Shown one piece after another: positions 27,444 to 36,241 of a DNA stretch of 64,000 bases. The stretch is taken from positions 25,324 through 89,323 of the forward strand of contig NZ_JAAKGT010000016.1 of assembly GCF_011043625.1 (NCBI RefSeq), given 5' to 3'. Numbering within the stretch: the first letter of the stretch is position 1; every line of letters starts with the position of its first letter. A program made the translations under genes and the position numbers. This DNA comes from Caulobacter sp. 602-2 (lineage in GTDB: Bacteria > Pseudomonadota > Alphaproteobacteria > Caulobacterales > Caulobacteraceae). Under the pieces are notes generated by a model, which was not told the DNA's origin, searched no databases, and saw only the letters and a list, made by a program, of their open reading frames with translations.

Positions 27444-28811
27444 ATGCGACTGTCGGCTAGTGCCTGTGGCGTTCTGGTAGCGGCCTCGATTTCCGGCTGC
27501 ACCACTGTTCCGGACAAGCCTTATCACCCCGTGGCCTGCGGCTCTAAGGACTGCACGCCCGAGGAACTGGATCTGGCTACCGGCTCCAGGACCGTTCAAG
27601 TCCGGGGCGACGGCTGGCTGACCCAGCCCTGCGCTCGCTCGGCCTACTTTCCGATGACCTACGACCAGGCGTGGCTCGAGGTGAACGAAGACGGCTATCT
27701 CGCCGTGCCGGCCCAGTTGCGGGCGATCGAGCGACGTATCCAGCGGGCCCATGCGAGCGGTGTTCCCGTGCTGCTTGCGGCCTATGTGCACGGCTGGAAC
27801 GGCAACGCCGACGAGCGCCCCTTGAAGGACTGCCAGGCGCAGTCGGGACAGGTGAACCTGTTCTACGCCCAGATGGGGCGCGTGACCGATACGGTCCAAC
27901 GCCTGCACGACTCCAAGCTGATCGCTCGCAAGCCGCTGGTCATCGGCGTCTGGGTCGGCTGGCGAGGTCGCGACTATCGCGACCCGATCGGGCTGTCGGC
28001 GCCCGCGTCGTTCCTGAGCCGGGGCCGCACGGCAAACGCCATCGGCGTCCAGCGCGGCTACGACGGCGAGGGCCGCCCCTCCCTGCACGCCGCCCTGGAC
28101 GAGCTTTCAAAGACGCTCAACGACCCCGCCTATCCCGAAGACAGGATGATGCTGTCGGGCCTTTCCTTCGGCGGCAGGATCATCACGCGCCTCTACCGCG
28201 ATCGCCTCGAAGCCGGCGACACCACGCCTTTGGGCAAGAACAGCCTGATCGTGACGTTCAACGCGGCGGTGGGATCTGACTGCTACGAAAAGGCCCTCCA
28301 GGCCAACGCCAGCAAGGTTCCCGTCACGCCCCCGCGCTGGATCAACGTCACCAGCCGCGCCGACAGGGCTCGCCGGATCTACTACCGCATCGGCACGCTG
28401 CTGATGAAGGATGGGGATTTCTGCGACCCGTCGAGCCGGCTTCGCCGGGTCGCCATCGGCTTCGATGACGCCCAGAAGACCCACGAACTCACCTTCGTGA
28501 GCTACGCCGAGGACGTTGACGCCCCGCTCATCAATCAGGGGCCCGTGAACTGGTCGTCGACCGAGCCCGCGCACGCGCCGATCTATTACAGCCGATGGGA
28601 CGGCGTGAGCTACAGCCTCAAAAGTCGCATGTACGACATGCGCTTCCAGCGCAAAGCGCTGAACGCCGGCGCCCTCTGGGTGGTCGATACCGACCACACG
28701 GCGATCGCCAGCGCCGGGTCGCACTACAGCATCAACGACCTGCACAGCAACGTGTTCGCCACCAATCTCACGCGGCTCCTGATCACCTCGCTCTACGACC
28801 CCGGACGCTGA
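27444..28811 (+). CDS. Lipoprotein with alpha/beta-hydrolase-like features
   Basis: A 455-residue protein. It has a lipoprotein signal (lipobox ISGC, Cys about residue 19), so it is lipid-anchored. Within the body, AAYVHGWNGNADE is a histidine-glycine motif typical of alpha/beta hydrolases before the nucleophile, and LSGLSFGGRI is a G-x-S-x-G elbow with Ser as candidate nucleophile. VDTDHTAIASAGSHYS could supply the histidine. Similarity to known families is not clear. The upstream 100 bases are AT-rich and codon use appears less extreme than that of its neighbours, which may mean recent acquisition. The 3' end is 16 bases from the EEP gene on the other strand. Confidence 0.6.
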   Translation: MRLSASACGVLVAASISGCTTVPDKPYHPVACGSKDCTPEELDLATGSRTVQVRGDGWLTQPCARSAYFPMTYDQAWLEVNEDGYLAVPAQLRAIERRIQRAHASGVPVLLAAYVHGWNGNADERPLKDCQAQSGQVNLFYAQMGRVTDTVQRLHDSKLIARKPLVIGVWVGWRGRDYRDPIGLSAPASFLSRGRTANAIGVQRGYDGEGRPSLHAALDELSKTLNDPAYPEDRMMLSGLSFGGRIITRLYRDRLEAGDTTPLGKNSLIVTFNAAVGSDCYEKALQANASKVPVTPPRWINVTSRADRARRIYYRIGTLLMKDGDFCDPSSRLRRVAIGFDDAQKTHELTFVSYAEDVDAPLINQGPVNWSSTEPAHAPIYYSRWDGVSYSLKSRMYDMRFQRKALNAGALWVVDTDHTAIASAGSHYSINDLHSNVFATNLTRLLITSLYDPGR

Positions 28812-28827
28812 GCACGGGGCCTGCGCC

Positions 28828-29574
28828 TCACTCCCCCTCGATCTCCAGGTCGACCACTAGCGGCAGGTGGTCCGACGCCACCCTGGCCAGGGCGTCGTAG
28901 GGGGAGAACACGTTCACCGTGCGCAGGCCCTTGGTCAGGAACACGTGGTCGATGCGCATGAACGGGAAGGTCGAGGGGAAGGTCGCGGTCGGGGCCTTGC
29001 CCCAGCCGGCCGAGACGCTCTGAGCATCGCGGGCGGCGGCTTTCAGCAGGCGGTAGGTGGCCGAATAGGGCGTGGCGTTGAAGTCGCCCAGCAGCACGCC
29101 GGGCGCCTTCCAGCGGTCGGACGACATCCAGCCCTCGCCGACCAGGGCGGCGGCCTGGCGCTTCTGCTCCTGCGGGATCAGGCCAAGGTGGGTGTTGATG
29201 ATCTGCACCGGCGTGCCGCCCACCATCACCTCGATCCACAGCGCCCCGCGCGGCTCCAGCCCCGGCACGGCGCGGTAGAACGGCAGCGGGCCCGACTTGA
29301 TCAGCTTCTCGGGCAGATGGGTGAGGATGGCGTCGCCATAGAGCTCTTCCTCCACCGTCATGGCCGGGTGGAAGTGGAAGCCCATCTTCAGGAGTTCGGC
29401 CAAGCGATGGGCCTGGTCGACATGGCCGGTGCGCAGCCGGCCGACGTCGAGTTCCTGCAAGGCCACGACGTCGGGCTCGTGGGCCGAGATCACCTCGGCC
29501 ACGCGTTCCACGTCGAGCCTGCGGTCGCCGCCCACGCAACGGTGGACGTTGTAGGTCATCAGCCGCAGCTTCAT
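28828..29574 (-). CDS. Endonuclease/exonuclease/phosphatase family protein
   Basis: 248 residues from the ATG at 29574, which overlaps the metW stop (ATGA). The EEP motifs are in place: LMTYNVHR (metal Asn), ALQELDVGR (metal Glu), INTHLGL, LLGDFNATPYS (Asp/Asn) and SDHLPLVVDLE (His). It is a Mg2+-dependent phosphodiesterase or phosphatase without a signal peptide. The substrate is unknown. It is coupled to metW, yet has no obvious link to methionine synthesis. Confidence 0.88.
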   Translation of the reverse strand: MKLRLMTYNVHRCVGGDRRLDVERVAEVISAHEPDVVALQELDVGRLRTGHVDQAHRLAELLKMGFHFHPAMTVEEELYGDAILTHLPEKLIKSGPLPFYRAVPGLEPRGALWIEVMVGGTPVQIINTHLGLIPQEQKRQAAALVGEGWMSSDRWKAPGVLLGDFNATPYSATYRLLKAAARDAQSVSAGWGKAPTATFPSTFPFMRIDHVFLTKGLRTVNVFSPYDALARVASDHLPLVVDLEIEGE

Positions 29575-30233
29575 GGGATCAGAAGATCGCCTGAAACGGC
29601 GCTGGGTTCCACACGCTCTGCGGGCGCCCCGCGGCTGAGCAGGAAAAGACAGGTCTCCGAGCGCCAGTTCTCCAGCGCCCTGGTGGGGTCGATCGGGCGG
29701 GCCGGGCCGGTTCCGGCGAAGGCGGCGCTGGAATCCACCCGCACGTCCAGGTCCTGCGTCAGGGCCATGAAGTCGGCCAGGGTGCACAGGTGGATGTTGG
29801 GCGTCGACCACCAGGGCATGGGCAGGGCCTTGGTTTCGGGCATCCGCCCCCGGCTGATCAGCGACCAGCGCACCCGCCAGTGACCGAAATTGGGAAACGA
29901 GACGATGGCGCGGTCGGCGATGCGCAAGAGCTCGTCCAGCACATGGCGCGGATTGCGGGTGGCCTGCAGGGTCTGCGACAGCACCGCGTAGTCGAAGGTC
30001 TTGTCGGGGAAGTGGTCGAGGTCCTGGTCGGCGTCGCCCTGCACCACCGACAGCCCCCGCGCCATGCAGGCGGCCACGCCGTGGGCGCTGATCTCCAGCC
30101 CCCGGCCGTCGACCTCCTTCTCCCGGGTCAGCAGCTCCAGCAGCGCGCCCTCGCCGCAGCCCACGTCGAGCACCCGCGCGCCGGGACGCACCAGGCGCAG
30201 GATCTCGCGGAAGTCCTCACGGATGAGGGTCAT
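29571..30233 (-). CDS. metW: MetW, methionine biosynthesis protein
   Basis: 220 residues, a small SAM-methyltransferase-like protein. Family residues: VLDVGCGEGALLELLTREK, DQDLDHFPDKTFDYAVLSQTLQATRNPRHVLDELLRIADRAIVSFPNFGHWRVRWSL, LPMPWWSTPNIHLCTLADF. MetW works with MetX in homoserine O-acetyltransferase activity in several proteobacteria. It lies downstream of metX on the same strand, but about 150 bp away, because a family B repeat sits between them. The 3' end overlaps the EEP gene start. Confidence 0.93.
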   Translation of the reverse strand: MTLIREDFREILRLVRPGARVLDVGCGEGALLELLTREKEVDGRGLEISAHGVAACMARGLSVVQGDADQDLDHFPDKTFDYAVLSQTLQATRNPRHVLDELLRIADRAIVSFPNFGHWRVRWSLISRGRMPETKALPMPWWSTPNIHLCTLADFMALTQDLDVRVDSSAAFAGTGPARPIDPTRALENWRSETCLFLLSRGAPAERVEPSAVSGDLLIP

Positions 30234-30239
30234 CGCGAT

Positions 30240-30368
30240 CCTCCCCCTCTGGGGGAGGTGGCCCGGAGGGCCGGAGGGGGGACGTTTTCAGCCGCCGCTG
30301 CGCCTGCCGGCCCAGCAACGACTTCCCCCTCAGTCGGCTTCGCCGACAGCTCCCCCTTCAGGGGGAGC
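30240..30368. repeat. Intergenic inverted-repeat element, family B copy 1
   Basis: The outer arms are CTCCCCCTCTGGGGGAGG at the left and CTCCCCCTTCAGGGGGAG at the right, each itself a small hairpin. Inside lie GGCCCGGAGGGCCGGAGGGGG at the left and CCCCCTCAGTCGGCTTCGCCGACAG at the right. It lies between metX and metW in an otherwise single operon. Related copies lie at 61103-61202 and, cut by the window end, 63966-64000. Confidence 0.85.
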
Positions 30369-30384
30369 ATCTTGAAAAACGTCC

Positions 30385-31542
30385 TCATCGCCCGATCCCC
30401 CTCTCGCGCTCCACCGACGCCATGAACCCCGTCAGGGCCGCGTCCATGACCGGCTCGTCCAGCAGGAAGGCGTCGTGGCCCTTGTCGCTGTCGATCTCGG
30501 CGAAGGCCGCCCGGCAGCCGGCGGCGGTCAGGGCGCGGACGATGTGGCGGCTCTCGGCGGTCGGATAAAGCCAGTCGCTGGTGAAGCTCAGCACACAGAA
30601 CCGCACGTCGCGCGCGGCCTTGAAGGCGTTGGCCAGCACTCCGCCATGCGGCGCGGCCAGGTCGAAATAGTCCATGGCCCGGGTGATGTAGAGATAGGAG
30701 TTGGCGTCGAACCGGTCGACGAAGGCCGCCCCCTGGTGGCGCAGATAGCTCTCGACCTGGAAGTCGGCGTCGAAGCCCCAGGACAGGCCGTCGCGCTGCA
30801 GTTCGCGCCCGAACTTGCGCTGCAGGGCCGGCTCGGAAACATAGGTGATGTGGGCGGCCATGCGGGCCACGGCCAGGCCCTTCTCCGGGCGCGCGCCCTG
30901 GGCCGCGTAGGCCCCGCCGCGCCACTCCGGATCGGCCATGATCGCCTGGCGACCCACCTCGTGGAAGGCGATGTTCTGGGCCGAGTGGCGCGAGGTCGAG
31001 GCCACGACGACGGCGCTGAACACCCGCTGGGGGTAGTCGACCGCCCACTGCTGCACCTGCATGCCGCCCATCGAGCCGCCGACCACCGCCAGCAGGGTGT
31101 CGACCCCCAGGGCGTCGATCAGCATGGCCTGGGCCCGCACCATGTCGGCGATGGTGATGATCGGGAACGACAGGCCCCAGGCCTGCCCGGTGGCCGGATT
31201 GACCGAGGCCGGCCCCGTCGAGCCCATGCAGCCGCCGATGACGTTGGAGCAGATGATGAAGTGCCGGGCCGGATCGATCGGCTTGCCGTGACCGACAAGG
31301 CGCGTCCACCAGCCGGGCTTGCCGGTGGCCGGATGGGTCGAGGCCACATACTGGTCGCCGGTCAGCGCGTGGCAGATCAGGACGGCGTTGGTCCCGTCCT
31401 CGTTCAGCGAGCCGTAGGTCTGGTAGGCCACCTCCAGACCGCTGATCTTCGCGCCGGAATCCAGCACCAGCGGCCGGTCGGCGGGGAAGCGCCAGACACC
31501 GCCGCCGAGCGGCGCGGAAACGTCCAGATCAAGGTCGGCCAT
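30385..31542 (-). CDS. metX: Homoserine O-acetyltransferase
   Basis: A 385-residue alpha/beta hydrolase-fold acyltransferase. The nucleophile elbow is VVGGSMGGMQ, with the Asp in IDSDKGHD and the His in KGHDAFLLD. Other family residues are YQTYGSLNEDGTNAVLICHALTGDQY and NVIGGCMGSTGP. It acetylates (or succinylates) homoserine to start methionine synthesis; the acyl donor cannot be told with certainty. It is first of metX-metW, and divergent from the sixA operon. Confidence 0.95.
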   Translation of the reverse strand: MADLDLDVSAPLGGGVWRFPADRPLVLDSGAKISGLEVAYQTYGSLNEDGTNAVLICHALTGDQYVASTHPATGKPGWWTRLVGHGKPIDPARHFIICSNVIGGCMGSTGPASVNPATGQAWGLSFPIITIADMVRAQAMLIDALGVDTLLAVVGGSMGGMQVQQWAVDYPQRVFSAVVVASTSRHSAQNIAFHEVGRQAIMADPEWRGGAYAAQGARPEKGLAVARMAAHITYVSEPALQRKFGRELQRDGLSWGFDADFQVESYLRHQGAAFVDRFDANSYLYITRAMDYFDLAAPHGGVLANAFKAARDVRFCVLSFTSDWLYPTAESRHIVRALTAAGCRAAFAEIDSDKGHDAFLLDEPVMDAALTGFMASVERERGIGR

Positions 31543-31677
31543 GTCGCCTTGGACCGCCTGTCGACGAAGGTGTCAACCATGCGCTTTGCGCCCGGCCCCG
31601 CGCCCCTTAAGAGGAGATCGTCGCCACGGCGTTTCTCGCCATTTGCCCAGCTTTAAAACCGCTTTATGGAGTGCGCC

Positions 31678-32190
31678 ATGGACCGTCTGATCCTGATGCG
31701 CCACGGCAAGGCCGAGCGGCACGCCGCCCAGGGCGGCGACTTCGAGCGCGCGCTCGCCGAGCGCGGCCGCCAGGACGTGGCGCTGATCGCCTCGGCGCTG
31801 GCCGCCGAAGGCCTTGCGCCCGACCTCGTCCTGGTCTCGGCCGCCCGCCGCACCCGCGAGACCTGGGAGGCCGCCGCCGGCGCCTTTCCGGGCGCGACCG
31901 CGCAGGTGCTGCGCAATCTCTACCACGCCGAGGCCCAGGAGGTGCTGGCCGCCGTGCGCGAGGCCGACGCCCCGGCCGGCACGGTGATGGTGGTGGGCCA
32001 CAATCCGGGCCTGCACGACCTGTCGCTGCGCCTGGCCATGGGAGCGCCCGCCGACGCCGGCGAAATGACCAAGCTGCGCGGCCGCTTCCCCACCGCCACG
32101 GCGGCGGTCTTCGACATCGACGCGTCCGGCGCCCCGCGGCTGGCGCGCGTCTTCTACGCATCCGAACACGGCGGGCACGGCGGCGAATGA
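31678..32190 (+). CDS. SixA-type histidine phosphatase
   Basis: 170 residues from the ATG at 31678, preferred because GGAG lies 5 bases upstream. An ATG 12 bases earlier is possible. The phosphatase motif is MRHGKAE (RHG), with a second catalytic His in VVGHNPGLHDL and Arg in AARRTRETWE. SixA dephosphorylates phosphohistidine proteins such as HPt domains or NPr; the target here is not known. Interestingly, a histidine kinase is the last gene of the same operon. It overlaps the DUF952 gene by ATGA. Confidence 0.88.
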   Translation: MDRLILMRHGKAERHAAQGGDFERALAERGRQDVALIASALAAEGLAPDLVLVSAARRTRETWEAAAGAFPGATAQVLRNLYHAEAQEVLAAVREADAPAGTVMVVGHNPGLHDLSLRLAMGAPADAGEMTKLRGRFPTATAAVFDIDASGAPRLARVFYASEHGGHGGE

Positions 32191-32525
32191 CCCTGGTCTA
32201 CAAGATCCTTCCGAAGACGCTGTGGGACGAGGCCAAGGCGGCCGGCCGCTTTACCGGCGCCCCCATCGACCACGCCGACGGTTACATCCACCTTTCCGGC
32301 GCCGACCAGGCCCAGCAGACCGCCGCGCTCTATTTCAAGGGCCAGGAAGACCTGCTGCTGGTCGGCTTCGACGCCGACGCGCTCGGCCCCGAGCTGAAGT
32401 GGGAGGCCTCGCGCGGCGGGGCCCTGTTCCCGCACCTGTTCCGCAGCCTCGATCCGTCCGAAGCGGTTTCGGAAAAGCCGCTCTCCCTCGACGCCGACGG
32501 CGTTCCCCAACTGGGTCTCGCCTGA
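32187..32525 (+). CDS. DUF952 family protein
   Basis: 112 residues from the ATG overlapping the sixA-like stop. Family features are VYKILPKTLWDEAKAAG, FTGAPIDHADGYIHLSGADQ and LKWEASRGGALFPHLF. The small domain has a conserved His/Asp pocket (DHADGYIHLS) and is widespread, but its activity is not known to me. It is in the middle of the operon, with a TGATG overlap to pyrD. The overlapping long frame from 31671 is an artefact of high GC. Confidence 0.86.
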   Translation: MTLVYKILPKTLWDEAKAAGRFTGAPIDHADGYIHLSGADQAQQTAALYFKGQEDLLLVGFDADALGPELKWEASRGGALFPHLFRSLDPSEAVSEKPLSLDADGVPQLGLA

Positions 32526-33592
32526 TGAGCCTGCACGACATCGCCGCCCGCGCCCTGCACGCGCTGGATCCCGAGGACGCCCACGGCTGGGCGATCCGCG
32601 GCCTGAAGTGGGGCCTGGGCCCTCGCGACGGCGGCGTCGACGATCCGATCCTGGCCACCAGCGTCGCGGGCCTGCAACTGGCCAACTGCGTGGGCCTGGC
32701 CGCGGGCTTCGACAAGAACGCCGAGGTTCCCGACGCCATGCTGGCCGCCGGCTTCGGCTTCGTGGAGGCCGGCACGGTCACGCCGCTGGCCCAGGCCGGC
32801 AATCCGCGCCCACGTCTGTTCCGCCTGACCGACGACCAGGCGGTGATCAACCGCATGGGCTTCAACAACGAGGGGCTGGAGCCCTTCGCCGCGCGCCTGG
32901 CCGCTCGCAAGCACGCCCACGCCGACCGCCTGGGCGTGTTCGGCGCCAATATCGGGGCCAACAAGGACGCCGAAGACCGCATCGGCGACTACGTCACGGG
33001 CCTGACCCGCCTGTGGGGCCTGTCGGACTACTTCACGGTCAACATCTCCTCGCCCAACACGCCGGGCCTGCGCGCCCTGCAGACCAAGGCGGCGCTGGAG
33101 GAACTGCTGGGTCGCCTGGCGCAGGCCCGCGCGGAGCTGAAAAAGGGCGGCGCCGACTATCCGATCTTCCTCAAGGTCGCCCCCGACCTGGAAGAGGGCG
33201 AGGTCGAGGCCATCGTCGAGACCGTGCTGGCCTGCGGCCTGAACGGCATCATCGTCTCCAACACCACCATCGCCCGCCCCGACACCCTGAAGTCGGTGCA
33301 GAAGGCCGAGGGCGGCGGCCTGTCGGGCGCACCGCTGCTGGTCGCCTCGACCCGCGTGCTGGCCGAGTTCCACGCCGCCGCCAAGGGCCGCGTGGCGCTG
33401 ATCGGGGCCGGCGGGGTGGCCAGCGGCGCCGACGCCCTGGCCAAGATCAAGGCCGGCGCCTGCGCGGTGCAGCTCTATTCGGCCCTGGTCTATGGCGGCC
33501 CGGGCCTGGTGGTCCGCATCAAGAAGGAGCTGGCCGCCCGCCTGCGCGCCGAGGGCTTCGCCAGCGTTTCGGACGCGATCGGGACCGCATGA
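32525..33592 (+). CDS. pyrD: Dihydroorotate dehydrogenase (quinone)
   Basis: 355 residues, class 2. The N-terminal segment (LHDIAARALHALDPEDAHGWAIRGLKWG) is the membrane-associated extension of this class. FMN-binding and catalytic runs include GLAAGFDKNAEVPD, NRMGFNNEGLEP, NISSPNTPGLRALQ with the catalytic serine in the class 2 loop, and LIGAGGVASGADALAKIKAGACAVQLYSAL. It oxidises dihydroorotate using quinone in pyrimidine synthesis. The start overlaps DUF952 (TGATG) and the stop overlaps the next gene. Confidence 0.96.
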   Translation: MSLHDIAARALHALDPEDAHGWAIRGLKWGLGPRDGGVDDPILATSVAGLQLANCVGLAAGFDKNAEVPDAMLAAGFGFVEAGTVTPLAQAGNPRPRLFRLTDDQAVINRMGFNNEGLEPFAARLAARKHAHADRLGVFGANIGANKDAEDRIGDYVTGLTRLWGLSDYFTVNISSPNTPGLRALQTKAALEELLGRLAQARAELKKGGADYPIFLKVAPDLEEGEVEAIVETVLACGLNGIIVSNTTIARPDTLKSVQKAEGGGLSGAPLLVASTRVLAEFHAAAKGRVALIGAGGVASGADALAKIKAGACAVQLYSALVYGGPGLVVRIKKELAARLRAEGFASVSDAIGTA

Positions 33593-34323
33593 ACCCTGAC
33601 CAGAGCCTGGCCTGGCTGCGACGCTTCGGACCGCTGGCGGTCCTGGCGCTGCTGCTCGTGGCGGCTCTGGCCTCGGGCCTGACCGGCAAGCTGTCGCTCG
33701 AGACCCTGCAGGCCCAGGGCGAGGCCCTGCAGGCCTTCGCCCACCATCATCCGCTGCAGTGCGCGGTGCTGTTCGTGCTGCTGTATGTGCTGGTGGTGTC
33801 GATCTCGCTGCCCGGAGCGCTGATCCTGTCGCTGAGCTCGGGCTTCCTGTTCGGGCCGTGGGGCGGGTTCCTGGCCCTGACCGGCGTGACCGGCGGCTCG
33901 ACCGTGGTCTACGCGGCCTGCCGCACGGCCTTCGGCGACTTCCTGCGCCGCCGGCCCGGCGCGCTGCTGACTCGCATCGAGGAGGGGTTCAAGGCCGACG
34001 CCTTCTCCTACCTTCTGACCCTGCGGCTGATCCCGGCCTTCCCGCTGCTGCTGGTCAACGTGGCCTCGGGCCTGATGAAGATCCCGCTGCGCACCTACCT
34101 GCTGGCCTCGGTGCTGGGCATGGCGCCCAGCTCGTTCGTCTATGCCGGGATCGGTTCGGGCCTGGGCCATCTGTTCGCCGAGGGCGATCCGGTGACCATC
34201 GCCACCCTGGCCTCGCCGCGCATCTACCTGCCGATCATCGGCCTGGGCGTCCTGGCCCTGTTGCCCCCGCTTTGGAAGGCCGCGCGCAGGCGCCGCGTTG
34301 CCCCCGCCGCCGACGTGAAGTAA
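33589..34323 (+). CDS. TVP38/TMEM64 family membrane protein
   Basis: 244 residues with several helices: FGPLAVLALLLVAALASGL, VLFVLLYVLVVSISLPGALILSL, then the family core GFLFGPWGGFLALTGVTGGSTVVYAACR, then RLIPAFPLLLVNVASGLMKIPLRTYLLASVLGMAPSSFVYAGIGSGLGHL, and a C-terminal helix before a basic tail. SNARE-associated/DedA-like members act in membrane lipid transport; the precise role is not settled. It overlaps pyrD by ATGA and precedes the kinase by 9 bases. Confidence 0.9.
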   Translation: MNPDQSLAWLRRFGPLAVLALLLVAALASGLTGKLSLETLQAQGEALQAFAHHHPLQCAVLFVLLYVLVVSISLPGALILSLSSGFLFGPWGGFLALTGVTGGSTVVYAACRTAFGDFLRRRPGALLTRIEEGFKADAFSYLLTLRLIPAFPLLLVNVASGLMKIPLRTYLLASVLGMAPSSFVYAGIGSGLGHLFAEGDPVTIATLASPRIYLPIIGLGVLALLPPLWKAARRRRVAPAADVK

Positions 34324-34332
34324 CCCAGACGA

Positions 34333-35832
34333 ATGGCCGAACCGGTCACGCCGCCCGCCGCTCCCGACAAGCCGCCCGGAAGACGCCTTCCGTGGCCCGG
34401 CGGCCTCTCGGCGCGCCTGCTGCTGCTGACCGCACTGTTCGTGTTCCTGGCCGGCGCCTTCATCCTGCCGCCGGCCCTGGCCGACCTCGAAAAGCAATGG
34501 CTGCTCGACCGGGTGCGGGCCGCCGAACTGGCTTCGACCATCGCCGACGCCGACCCCGAGCGCCGGGTCACCGACCAGGTCTCCCAGCGCCTGCTCGACC
34601 AGGCCGGCGTCGTGATCGTGGCCCTGCAGGTCGACGGCGCCCGACGCCTGGTGCTGCCCACCGAGCCGCGCGCCATCGAACAGCCCTACCTCGTCGACCT
34701 GCGCGGCCAGAACCCCGGCTCGTGGCTGGCCGCCCCGTTCTTCACCCTGAAGAGCAAGCCCGGCAGCCTGGTGCGGGTGATGGCCGAGCCGCGCTTCCGC
34801 CAGGAAGCCGAGTTCGTCGAGATCGTGCTGCCCGACGCCCCGCTGAAGGCCCACCTGATCTCCAACTTCTGGCGGCTGGCGGGCGTGACCCTGTTCGCCG
34901 CCGGCCTGGCCGGGGGTCTGATCTACCTGTCGCTGAACTTCCTGCTGGTGCGGCCCATGCAGCGCATCACCAAGGCCATGGAGCGCTTCCGCGCCGATCC
35001 CGAGGATCCCGAGGCCCGGGTGGTGGTGTCGCGCCGCCGCGACGAAATCGGCCGCGCCGAGGCCGAGCTCGACGCCATGCAGACCGACCTGCGCACCGCC
35101 CTGCAGGCCAAGGCCCGCCTGGCCGCGCTGGGCGAGGCGGTGGCCAAGATCAATCACGACCTGCGCAACATGCTGACCAGCGCCCAGATGGCTTCGGACC
35201 GCCTGGCCGCGCTGGGCGACCCCAAGGTGGCCCAGGCCCTGCCCCGTCTCGAACGGGCGCTGGACCGCGCCATCACCCTGGCCAGCGACGTCATGGCCTA
35301 TGGCAAGTCCAAGGAGCCGGCGCCGGTGGTCCGCACCGTCGGCCTGCGCGCGGCGCTGGAGATGGCGGCCGAGGACTCCGGCCTGACCCCGCAGGGCGTG
35401 GCCCTGGAGACGGTGATCGACCCGCGCGAGCAGATCCAGGCCGATCCCGACCAGCTGCACCGCATCCTCACCAACCTGCTGCGCAACGCCCGCGAGGCCA
35501 TCGAGGGCGCGCCCGACCGCAGCGGCAAGGGCCGGGTGTTCGTGGAACTGCGCCGCGCCGACGGCATGAGCCATTTGCGGCTTTCGGACGACGGCCCCGG
35601 CGTGCCGGCGCGGGCGCGGGCCAACCTCTTCCAGCCGTTCGTGGGCTCGGTGCGTCGCGGCGGCACGGGCCTTGGCCTGGCCATCGCCCGCGAACTGGCC
35701 CAGGGCCACGGCGGGGATCTTGCGCTGGTGGAGACCGGCCCCGGCGGCTCGGTGTTCGACCTGACCCTGGCGGGCGCTCCCGAACCCGCGCCGGCGCCCG
35801 AAGAGAACGAGCCGGCCAAGTCGAAGCCTTAG
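34333..35832 (+). CDS. Sensor histidine kinase
   Basis: 499 residues. Order: Pro-rich N-terminus, TM1 (LLLLTALFVFLAGAFILPPAL), a periplasmic domain of about 120 residues, TM2 (AGVTLFAAGLAGGLIYLSLNFLL), HAMP, then the kinase core. The H-box is KINHDLRNML, an unusual variant of the common SHELR; the N-box is LTNLLRNAREAIE, with G-boxes DDGPGVP and GTGLGLAIA. It phosphorylates a response regulator that is not adjacent. A SixA-like phosphatase in the same operon may target this or another phosphorelay, by context only. Confidence 0.92.
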   Translation: MAEPVTPPAAPDKPPGRRLPWPGGLSARLLLLTALFVFLAGAFILPPALADLEKQWLLDRVRAAELASTIADADPERRVTDQVSQRLLDQAGVVIVALQVDGARRLVLPTEPRAIEQPYLVDLRGQNPGSWLAAPFFTLKSKPGSLVRVMAEPRFRQEAEFVEIVLPDAPLKAHLISNFWRLAGVTLFAAGLAGGLIYLSLNFLLVRPMQRITKAMERFRADPEDPEARVVVSRRRDEIGRAEAELDAMQTDLRTALQAKARLAALGEAVAKINHDLRNMLTSAQMASDRLAALGDPKVAQALPRLERALDRAITLASDVMAYGKSKEPAPVVRTVGLRAALEMAAEDSGLTPQGVALETVIDPREQIQADPDQLHRILTNLLRNAREAIEGAPDRSGKGRVFVELRRADGMSHLRLSDDGPGVPARARANLFQPFVGSVRRGGTGLGLAIARELAQGHGGDLALVETGPGGSVFDLTLAGAPEPAPAPEENEPAKSKP

Positions 35833-35857
35833 CCGGGCTCTCTGTCGCCCCTATCCG

Positions 35858-35992
35858 CCCGTCATTCCCGCCCTTGTGGCGGGAAGCCCTGGTTCCGCTC
35901 GCACGTGAAGCGCCGACGACGCGCTCGACGCGTCGCCCCATCCGCCCTGCGGCTGACAGAGGGTTTCCCGCCACAAGGGCGGGAATGACGGG
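35858..35992. repeat. Intergenic inverted-repeat element, family A copy 2
   Basis: Perfect 28-bp terminal inverted repeats (35858-35885 and 35965-35992) around an oriented core that begins GCCCTGGTTCCGCTCGCACG and ends GCTGACAGAGGG. The core direction is the same as in copy 1 (58-193). It lies between the 3' end of the kinase gene and the 3' end of the small protein gene on the other strand. Confidence 0.9.
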
Positions 35993-36004
35993 AGGTCTAA
36001 AGCC

Positions 36005-36199
36005 TCAGACCACGTACTGCTTGGGCAGGGGCGCGCCCTGCTCGGCCGGCGCCAGCGGCGCGCGCAGTTCGACGGGCTCGCTGGTCAGCGTGTCGGGCGC
36101 GGGCGGCGGGGCCAGGATCCCGGTCGCCAGAACGCCGGCGACCACAAGGCTGCAACTTCCCAGGCCAAGGCCCAGGGCTATGGTCTTCTTCAAGGTCAT
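36005..36199 (-). CDS. Small single-helix protein, unknown function
   Basis: About 64 residues from the ATG at 36199; a GTG at 36241 could add 14. A hydrophobic segment (IALGLGLGSCSLVVAGVLATGIL) follows a Lys-Lys start, then a Pro-rich tail ending KQYVV. It looks like a signal-anchored or secreted peptide. Neither start has a good Shine-Dalgarno. I do not recognise the family. It faces the kinase across the family A repeat. Confidence 0.45.
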   Translation of the reverse strand: MTLKKTIALGLGLGSCSLVVAGVLATGILAPPPAPDTLTSEPVELRAPLAPAEQGAPLPKQYVV

Positions 36200-36241
36200 G
36201 TTCAAAAAAGTATCCGCGTCGGGGAGGGCGCTTTTACTCAC

